From contig OW799236.1 in NCBI GenBank assembly GCA_941918925.1, positions 79,982,713 to 80,046,712 on the forward strand: a stretch of 64,000 nt of DNA. Direction: 5' to 3'. The first letter of the stretch is position 1; every line of letters begins with the position of its first letter. The DNA is from Phyto melanocephala (Eukaryota; Arthropoda; Insecta; Diptera; Rhinophoridae). Both the position numbers and the translations under genes were made by a program. The notes beneath the pieces were generated by a model. The model made no database searches and was not told the origin of the DNA. It saw nothing but the letters and a program-made list of their open reading frames with translations. Positions 55,440 through 64,000 of the stretch are shown here, in pieces.

Positions 55440-56930
55440 AATTCAACAAAAAGCACAGCAATTTTAGAAAACACGTGTATTTTTTTTTAATGAAAAATTA
55501 CTTTCTTACTGAAAAATTCCTTGTAATCTTACGTTTCGACCTTTGTAAACTTTATAGATAAATTCTTTGTCTTGCAAACGGAATGACAAAACGAATATAC
55601 CGCATGAATATACGCATAAAAATAATAGTGAAAGAATAATACGTCCACTTTAATGTTTTTGTTGAACATATAATTGATTAAAAAATTAAAAAAAAATATA
55701 TAAAAAAGGGATGTTTTAACACATTTTAATCGCAGTCGAATATATGAAATAGGCCTGCTGCTGAATACAATTAACACATAAATATTAAAAAATGTCTTTC
55801 CCTGAATACTACTTATATTTGCTCAAGCATTAATAAGTCCCACAACAATTGTATTTTTTCCTATTCATATTAACATGTTCTTACTATTTATGCAAATAAT
55901 TTAAAAATAATACACCATAAGTATTATCACTCCTTTCGAAGCTTTTATGGGCCATATATGAATTTCAATTTATTATTTTCGACCCAAAAGCCAAAAGCAA
56001 TTTTTTTTTAAATTTGCTACATGTTAAGAGACTTTTTTTAATGAATTTAAATGTATACAGATACAGACAAACATAGACATATGTATATTCAATTTCATGA
56101 ACGTGTATGTATGTATATGTACGCACTGCCACAAATATTTATCCATTTTCAGGGATTCAACACTATATGATTTACATATTAAATGCTCTTACCACAAGCA
56201 ATTGTAATATTATTTATAACACTCGTTTTATTTTTTAAAGCATTTATGTATGTATGTATGTATGTATGTATGTACGTATATTTGTAAATGGATTTTGACT
56301 TTTGTGTGTGTAAGTGTATGATTACTTGTCTATATAAATATATCTCCACCAAATGTGGTGGTGAGACCACAATGTAAAAGGTTAACAAAACTAAAAGTAT
56401 TTTTTTTATTCAATAAAATATTCATGAGTTATAAACTGAACGCACATTAGAGTATCATGAGAGGAATTTTTTTTAAGCCTTGAGAACTTTTCTTAAACGA
56501 TACATGCTATAAAACTGAATACAGAAAGAATTTATTTAGTTTTTCAACAAGGTTTTGGTTGACTTGCCTACTTCTGCATAACATTTGATTGAAATCAATA
56601 AACAGGTGACTTTTGATATTGTAAAACATTTGTGTATTAAATAAATTGTTACAAAATAGGTCAGTTTCATTAGTTTTTAATTTAATTAGTTTTGTTTACA
56701 TCAATTTAATTTACATCTTAATTCCTATTTACTTATGTGAAAATTTCTTAAGTCTTACCTAGATTTTATTTTACAACTTTGGCATCATTAAAAACAATTC
56801 GAACTTTGTGGCATATATTCAGGATGTTTGAAAAATAATTTTTTTTTAGAATTTAAATACAGCGATGCTAATTTAGCGTTTTTCGCATTATTTTCAGCGC
56901 GTTTCAACAACCTAAAAGTTTCGTTGGTCA
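55440..56930. other. AT-rich stretch with a TATG microsatellite
   Basis: A (TATG)n run lies at about 56245-56275. No genes or transposons are recognised otherwise. Confidence 0.5.
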
Positions 56931-56936
56931 GCGTCT

Positions 56937-57572
56937 TTATACCCTTCAAAGTGTGTGTAAGGGTAAATATAGGTTTGTCTTTCCGTGTGAAATTTCTACA
57001 ATTTTCATTTCCGACCACATAATGTATATATTTTCTGAAAGCTTATGAATAGGAGAGTCAACTAAGCATTGTCTATCTGTCAGTTTGTCGATCTGTCCGT
57101 CTACCCGTGTGTATGCTGAAATCAACTTTTAGAAGAAATATTTGGGAGCAGATCAGTATTCAAATTCAGAAAAATCGTTTTATAAACAACTGAGATATGA
57201 TGAAAAAACCTAGACCACCTCGTCTTTTCACACCAATACAAACTCGATGAACGTAGGTTGGAGTCCCAGTTAAGACAAAAAAATTTTTGCTTATGTTTAT
57301 TATTTTATTATTTTTTAAATTTTTTCTTTTTTATATTATTATTATTATTTTTTAAACATACTTACATAACCTCAATTTAAAATTTTACAATGGGATGTTT
57401 TTAAGCGGATAAAGTCATTAAAAAGATAATGAAACATACATATACATATGTATGTATGTACGTATTTCATATAATTGAGATGAATGGTGATACAAACAAT
57501 TGTTATTGCATGACTACACGTTGCGAAGGGTATAAAAGATTCGGCAAGGCTGAATGTAGCACTCTTTCCTTT
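56937..57572 (-). mobile_element. DINE-1-like family B element, diverged
   Basis: It reads from TATACCCTTCAAAGTGTGTG through TCTTTCCGTGTGAAATTTCT and GATCTGTCCGTCTACCCGTG, a T-rich tract (57290-57360) and CAACAATTGTTATTGCATGA to the end GGGTATAAAAGATTCGGCAA. It carries the tRNA-like phrase GGAGTCCCAGTTAAGAC beside the T-rich tract. Confidence 0.78.
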
Positions 57573-58470
57573 TTAAAAATGCGCTAGGTTAGCACGATTT
57601 ATTTTCAGAAGTAACCTTATCGAAATGATGCAATATCTTTAACCAACATTTACTAATTATAAAACAATTTAATACAGTTTTCTTTTTTGCTCATTTCCAA
57701 GAAATGTTTGGCTTATTTAGTAAAAATGTAAGTTTCAGTTAAACATAATGTTTGGAACACATTTAAAGATCCCAAATTATTTGACAAAAATTTTTTATGA
57801 AAATTGTACTTTGAACCTGACTAGTATTACAAAAAAAAATTTTAAATTAATAATTCTGCGTATACTTATTTGATTAAAACTTTTAGACAATTACGAGAAA
57901 TTCATAAGACCATAAAAGCTTAACTCAAGATATTCATAGATCTTAATACAATATTAAACATTATAGGAGGTCCAAATATGAAGTATTAACAATCAATAGA
58001 AATCGCTAAAAGGATATGATCCGAAGCCGAAAAATTAATGATAATACATAGAGACATAAAGATTGTGTGGTTAGAAAAGTGGTTGTAAAGTGCAAAAAGT
58101 GAATTATCCACCAAGATTGTGAATTTCGAAAACTTTTTTAGGAGTTTATTGAAATCAAAAGTGTACAGCAATCATCCCACAAAGACAGCTTATAAAAACA
58201 ACTTTATCGAGTAGATATCAACCATTGACAGTTCATTGAAAACCGTTATTGACAATTTTGCTAAAAGATTACGACCCTGCCAAGCTCTTTCTTTTACTAA
58301 AATTTAAATATTTAATACCTCACATTTGCACACCCTTTATTTGTCTTATTGTACATATGCTAAAAATGTTTAATATTTTTATTTCTGCTTTGTTAATTAC
58401 TAAAAGCATTAACAAAACATCACGTTGACCTGTGTTAAAGTCTTAAAATTATCTCTAATGTGATTTAAAA
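57573..58470. other. AT-rich stretch without recognised features
   Basis: I see nothing recognisable. Confidence 0.45.
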
Positions 58471-59277
58471 ACAAGTAAGAGCGCTATATTCGGCCGTGCC
58501 GAATCTTATATACCCTTCACAACGTGTAGTCATGCAATAACAGTAGTTTGTGTCACCATTCATCCCATATGAAATACGTACATACATATAAAAACATCCC
58601 ATTGTAAAATTATAAATTCACGTATGTATGTTAAAAAAACAAAAAAAAAAAAATTTAAAAAAAATTTAAAAAAAATTTAAAAAAAAAATTATTATATATA
58701 TAATATATATAAAACAAAAAAAAAATAAAAAAAAATTAAAAAAAAATAATAATAAAAATATATATAATATATTAAATAAAAAATAAAAAAAAATAAAAAA
58801 AAAAATTTAAAAAAAAAATTTAAAAAAAAATTTAAAAAAAAATTTTTTTGGCTCAGCTGGGATTCGATCCCATGTTTACTCTAACTAGTATACACGTTTG
58901 TATGTATGTATGTTGTTGTTGTAATGTTGTTTTTGTGAAAAAGAAATCGAGGTGGTCGTGGGTTTTTGCTCATATCTCAGTTGTTTATGAACCGATGTTT
59001 CTGATTTTCAATACCAATCTACTCCCGAATATTTCTGATATTTTAATATCTTACCCGGGTCCATCCTATGTCGGGGGGCTTCAAAAAGTTGATTTCAACA
59101 TACACACGGACAGACGGTCAGACGGACAGACGGACAGACTGACAGGGCTTAATCGACTCCCCTATTCATAAGCTTTCAGAAAATATATACTTTATGGGGT
59201 CGGAAATGAAAATTGTAGAAATTTCACACGGAATGACAAACCTATATATACCCTATTTCACTGTGTAAAGGGTATAA
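58471..59277 (+). mobile_element. DINE-1-like family B element, full length
   Basis: It starts ACAAGTAAGAGCGCTATATT, then CCGTGCCGAATCTTATATAC, an A-rich tract (58635-58850), GGCTCAGCTGGGATTCGATC, GAGGTGGTCGTGGGTTTTTG and an ACAGACGGACAGACTGACAG run. The end is CACTGTGTAAAGGGTATAAA. It is the best preserved family B copy here. Confidence 0.87.
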
Positions 59278-59689
59278 ATAACAAGTCTTCAGTTAACAAA
59301 ATATTTAAGAACATTTTTATCAAAATAATAAGCGATTTGAGTTAATGCCTAGAGTCTTTTGGTTATAAAAAGTTGACATCGCTGGTAAGACAGTATTAAC
59401 ATAAGGAAACTACAGCAAGTAGTTGTTAGTTGTAAATTAGACACATATATAAATAAATATCAACTTGAATTAAATAAAACTAACATATATAAATAATAAA
59501 GTAAATAAGCTATTGTAATATAAACGTGTTAATATAAGCTTTTATAAGGTAAATTTCAAGCTCACCGTTTATTATTTGCGATTAAAAAAATCCCAGTTTA
59601 TTTAAAGTAAGTAAAGATATAAACATTATAGTTTAAGAATAACTTCAGAAATTCGACGGCCTCAAATGCTACACTGCAGCCAAAATTTC

Positions 59690-59850
59690 ATATACTTTTC
59701 TTTTTAATTTATTGCAAGGACAGTTTCTTCTAAAATATAAGTGGTGGCATAAACAAAATTTGATCTCAACATAGACGCGGACAGACGGACTTACTAAATT
59801 AATTCTTCTATCTTTAGGGATTCAGAATATTTATCGAAGCTATTCTGACG
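59690..59850 (+). mobile_element. DINE-like fragment
   Basis: CAACATAGACGCGGACAGAC followed by TTCAGAATATTTATCGAAGC resembles the GACAGACGG segment of the DINE-like families. The termini are absent. Confidence 0.4.
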
Positions 59851-60169
59851 TTATCAGCTATGTAACAATTTTCCAAAAAAAAATTTATTGCTCTATTTTG
59901 GCCATCTATCCACCTAACTGTTTAAGGATCTAAGTAAATATGTAAGTGTGATGCAGTTTTATTTCCCAACCGAGATAGGGCTCAGCCTGTCAACGGGTTG
60001 TTTCAAAGGTCTGCTTCCATTGGCGATAAAATTCTTAGTTCTTGGTTTATTTTAACAAAAAAAAAACACAGTTTTGTTGTAAGGAAACCTTGGTCCGAGA
60101 TGCCAATGATTACCGGGGAATGTTCGAAGTGTGAATTCGAATTAATATGAATAAAGGGAAAATGCAGGA

Positions 60170-60445
60170 GGCCTTATATTTGGGTACGATAGGCTACGAG
60201 TTAGTTCCACGACAGATATAAGGCAAATTTGGTAGGCCTTCTATTTGATAACGACAGATTAGGAGTTAGTACTACGGCAAACAAATGCGGAATACTTTAT
60301 ATTCGGATACGATGGATTACGAGTTAGTATTACGATGAATATAAGGAAAATGCGAATTTCTTAATATTCGGAGACGACATATTACGAGTTATTTTTCTAT
60401 AAAGAACACACAGAAAATTCGGAGGGCCTTGTATTCGGCTACAAC
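60170..60445 (+). repeat. degenerate tandem repeat, about 65-bp unit, 4.3 copies
   Basis: Units start near 60170, 60235, 60294, 60357 and 60424 with GGCCTTATATTTGGGTACGA or variants, and each full unit contains (T)TACGAGTTAGT. Unit lengths are about 65, 59, 63 and 67. It is not open as protein across the array. Confidence 0.7.
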
Positions 60446-60879
60446 AAAAATTTTATCTTCCTACAGAGCACGTGTCTGGGGAACACATATTGGCAAAATT
60501 TCGGGTCGCACTTTAAATCGCCAATTCAAAGCACCACACGAGCGGTGCGGTAGCTGTTTGATTCTTCCTTAAAACTTTGACGGTTTATACTAAACTTGCT
60601 ATAAACCCAATGAGAATTTTAAGCAATATTTTGTGTTACTCTGGGTGTATAAGTAAAATTTGTAATGGTACGTTACAAAGTCGGTATATGTAAGTTTAAT
60701 ACTATGAAGTAACAAAACAAAATGCTTACTTGGCTCGTCTGAAAACTCAGAAAAAACACAAAGCTGAATTCGTTAGGGCAGTGACGATATATACTCTTAT
60801 ACACTCTTGTGTGAACTGTTTTAAGTTTTTTTTAGTATACTTTGGCAAATCACCATGCAAAATTCCAAAATTCGCACTC

Positions 60880-61090
60880 TGTTATCAAAACTTACAAGGA
60901 ACTTCATCAGGTTTACGGCGCGCATAAACCATATAAGCAGATATTACAAAATACCTGCTTTGACCACATTTACTCTTTTGGATAATATGAATCCAATTTA
61001 ATCCCTCACTGTACGTATAAAAGAACCAATCGCCATTATAGGAGCGAGGACTCGAACTTATCAATCCTGACGCCTGTCTCACCAACTCGG
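60880..61090 (-). mobile_element. second tRNA-derived SINE-like sequence or tRNA pseudogene
   Basis: The minus strand reads GCCGAGTTGGTGAGACAGGC (A-box-like), then AAGTTCGAGTCCTCGCTCC (B box) and a body of about 170 bases. It differs from the four GGTGCCCCGGTGG SINEs. A complete cloverleaf cannot be drawn. Confidence 0.5.
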
Positions 61091-63150
61091 CATCGTGATT
61101 TGTTCCTCATTTCATTGCAAATCATTTGCAAGAAACATGCCAAACAGCACACGAAACAAAACAAAACGTTTCGTTACCTAATTATCCTAAGAAATGGATG
61201 ATGAAATACAACCGGCTCTCCTTGAAATAGTGGTGTAAATTTGAACGACAATATGGCATTCTAAGGTGCAATCGTGGAGGCCACAATACAGGTGACATAA
61301 AAATTGTGAGCTAATAAAGTCAAAATTTTGCTTGTTTCTTTGCATTTGTTGTAATTATTTTATAATAGAAAAACATTATACTTCAGCCTATAAATACTAA
61401 ACTTTGCAATTAATAACACAAGGGAACAATGTTTTAGTTGCTTGTGAACTGAATGTTGTTTTTAATGTTATTTGGGACGCTGAATCTAAAATTTGCACTA
61501 GGCTTTTTTCTCGACCATGGTTTTTCTTTGTATACTTATATGTGTGAGTAAATATGAATGTGTTATCTGTTAACTAATTTACTTTAAATCTATTAACACA
61601 CTAGTTCTTAGATAAATATATTTGTAGTCGACTTCAATGTGCAAAGAACAAATTTAATCTAAATCTATATTAATTTAATTTGTTTGCCTGCTACTTTTTA
61701 TCCCTCCATTTTCTATTTCTTCCTTTTAACTACTGCCAGTCTATTGACTTTAACAAACTGATGTTGGCCAACACGAAAAACAAATAAAATATTTGTGTGT
61801 CACAAACACATGCCGACAAAAAGCAATCGTCTGGAAAATTGTTTTCCACCTTTTTTGTTATCTTAGTTTTTCAATCTATTTTCTCTCTGGCAAACATATT
61901 GAGATGTTTGTCTATGTTTGGTTATGTGGGTGCCTGTATGTTTGTTTCTTTTGATATGTAGTATTATATAAATATCCACTTGTACTTGTACCAGAAATTC
62001 ACTCATACAAATGGATTCCATGTCTACATATACACAGTTGCCTTGTATGAGATGTACGATGATATTAATGAGTAATAAAAATAGTTTCAAACATATTTTA
62101 AAAATACACGTGGAAGATGATCTGCGGGGTTTAAGTCTTGCAACAGTTGCACCCAATATCAAAACAAAAGTAAATTTTTTTAAACGCGTCGTAGCTGAGC
62201 AAAACGTCTTTCCGAAGATGTTTCTGGTGATTTATTTATATACTTGTAGTTCTGATCAAAAGAGTGCTAATGATAAAACCGTTGCTGGTTTCTAAAATGC
62301 ATTCCACTTGGCTCGTAACGGATAACTACTTTTTCCACGATATTTTGTCATTAATTGAAAATAAAATGAAAAAGCTATTTCATTTTTAAACCCTATGGTG
62401 TGTTTTGGTCCACCCTGTATTTATATAAATAGAACTTATAAAGTAAAATATTGCAGATGCATTTAAGGCTTATTTGACAGATGTTGTACAGAAATTTGTT
62501 AAAACCTTAAATTTTTTATTACTACGTCAGTTAGTTTATTGCTTAATTATATTTAAAAAATTGTGTTAATCGATTTTTAATAATTTGTGTTTTATTTTTA
62601 TCTGATCTTTTTAATATAAAATTTATCCAAATAATTATCAAACAATTAACGACGAGATATATAGAGATAAGAAATAAGTTTTTTATTTAAAAGTCAGACT
62701 CTAAACTTAAATATTATTTGAAAAAATTTGATTATTTGTAATGCAAACATTCTTATCTACGAAATCACATATTCCCCTAACCAATAGTTCTCAATGGTTA
62801 CAAATATTAATATCTTCAATGAATTGAGTTAAAGTCTGACTGTTACAATATATTTCAGACTCTCTTCTTCCTTTTCATCTTCCAACTTTATTTAATAATA
62901 TTTGTAAATATATAAAACATTAGAACTTACAGTCAATGAATGTGAATTAGGGTGTTTCGTACGTTTATTTTTTTTTTTTCTCTAAAACACTGATAAATTA
63001 TAATAGAGAGAAAAGTGTCATTATAGGAGAAACTGCATGTGTTTCAATAAATTTTCTCTTAAGATGAAAAATTAACAAAAAATTTTAAAGACCTTTCCGT
63101 TTAAGCTGGACTTATATTGAAGAATTACTGCCGAATTCATAAAAAAAATT
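61091..63150. other. AT-rich stretch with one unidentified open frame
   Basis: The open frame at 62011-62295 (94 codons) reads NSFKHILKIHVEDDLRGLSL and ATVAPNIKTKVNFFKRVVAE. It is unusually protein-like for the area but I do not recognise it. No other feature is seen. Confidence 0.4.
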
Positions 63151-63152
63151 AG

Positions 63153-63212
63153 TTTTATAAAAGGCTTTTTGACAAATTTCTGTACAATATTGTCAAAAAG
63201 CCTTTGATAAAC
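63153..63212. repeat. hairpin with 16-bp perfect arms
   Basis: AAAGGCTTTTTGACAA (63160-63175) and TTGTCAAAAAGCCTTT (63190-63205) are perfect inverted copies around a 14-base spacer. The pairing extends imperfectly to TTTATAAAAGGC / GCCTTTGATAAA. It may be a tiny fold-back MITE. Confidence 0.75.
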
Positions 63213-63405
63213 CTAAAATATTTTTTTTTAATATGTCAGTTAATATTTAAAGAAAAATATTTAGTTTTTTTTATTTACAAAGATATGAAATTTACGATTT
63301 ATGAAGATGGTTTTCTAAAACCGAAAAGTCGATTTTGATAATCTTAAGGAAAAGTTTTCTTCATCAATTTTATTTTACTGTTTACTAAAAAAACATAAAA
63401 TGTAA

Positions 63406-64000
63406 TCTATATATATAAAAGTGAAACTCTGTGTGTGTGTGTGTGTGTATGTCTGTGTTAGCTATAGACTCCGAAACTGTAAAACCGATCGGACTCAAAC
63501 TTTAGCAAGTTGTTGTACACATTCCAGGGAGTGTTTATGGGTGGCAAAAAGTGGGCGGCCACGCCATAAAAAAGTTATAATTTTGAGGTACTTGCACTGC
63601 ACCGATTTTTCTGAAACTTTGCACACATATTGCGCTGTTATAACTATACAGTACATAAGAAATAAGTTATCATTTTTATCTACTTGTACTGGACCGATTT
63701 TTCTGAAACCTTGCACACATATTGAGCTGTTAAAACCATACAGTTTCGTAATTAAAAAAGTGGGTAGTGCCACGCCCACAATAAAAAGTTATAATTTTAA
63801 AATTCTTGCACTTGACCGATTTTTCAGAAACTTTGAACACACATATTGAACTCTCATGACTAAACAGTTTCGTGATAAGAAAAGTGGGCTGTGCCGCGCC
63901 CATTAAAAAAGTTATAATTTTTAGCTTTTTGCACTTGATATTCAATTAAAATTTAGAATACATTTTTATTCTTTTAGGGGCGTAGTAAAAGCCCGCTTGG
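63406..64000 (+). mobile_element. Helitron (family of 6134-7009), cut by window end
   Basis: It starts TCTATATATATAAAAGTG, then GAAACTCTGTGTGTG and units with GCCACGCCCA. The last bases TTAGGGGCGTAGTAAAAGCC then CGCTTGG are the 3' end, so the CTAG terminus should lie within a few bases beyond the window. Confidence 0.85.

Noticed and set aside
63421..63849. 142-codon open frame at the window end
   Set aside because: It lies inside the Helitron repeat units and reflects their tandem structure, not a gene.

Overview
The window is AT-rich animal DNA with short and very long GT-AG introns and a dense load of decayed transposons. One host gene is clearly recognisable. The repeat types (DINE-1/Helentron-like elements with CCACGCCCA repeats and GTCTGTCC runs, Helitrons, mariner and PIF/Harbinger remnants, a tRNA-derived SINE) point to a higher (brachyceran) fly. 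A calyptrate such as a blow fly or house fly relative is my best guess, but the species cannot be fixed from sequence alone.

Host gene. The minus strand carries what looks like a complete gene for the bifunctional lysine-degrading enzyme LKR/SDH (alpha-aminoadipic semialdehyde synthase). I join seven coding exons: 31253-31176, 31088-30942, 15323-14768, 14704-14130, 14061-13991, 12188-11104 and 11032-10734. Every junction keeps frame. The product is 936 residues, the usual length for the family, with a mitochondrial-type presequence, an LKR half and a saccharopine dehydrogenase half. Exons 3-7 sit in 4.6 kb. Exons 1-2 lie 15.6 kb away across a transposon-filled intron 2.

Layout. 0-10.7 kb (downstream of the gene): a partial DINE-like element, a pogo/Tigger remnant, a possible hAT-like element with repeated AACCGGTT, a complete non-autonomous Helitron and a mariner remnant. 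10.7-31.25 kb: LKR/SDH. Intron 5 holds a DINE-like element with a SINE inside it. Intron 2 holds a palindromic MITE, mariner and PIF/Harbinger remnants, a cluster of Helitrons, two family-B DINE-like copies and a 2.8 kb composite DINE-like element with a 288-bp tandem array and a nested mariner MITE. 31.25-64 kb (upstream of the gene): an (ATT)29 microsatellite, several MITEs, a Tc1-like element, SINEs, two non-LTR retrotransposon fragments, a Harbinger-type Myb element split by a second, inverted composite DINE copy, an old DINE element broken by two MITEs, two further mariner remnants and a Helitron running off the window end.

I see no second convincing host protein gene and no genuine tRNA, rRNA or CRISPR array. 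The most interesting points are the inverted pair of composite elements bracketing the LKR/SDH 5' exons, their matching 288-bp arrays, the reuse of a CCACGCCCA-type motif in two unrelated repeat families, and several newly delimited MITEs with readable termini and target duplications.
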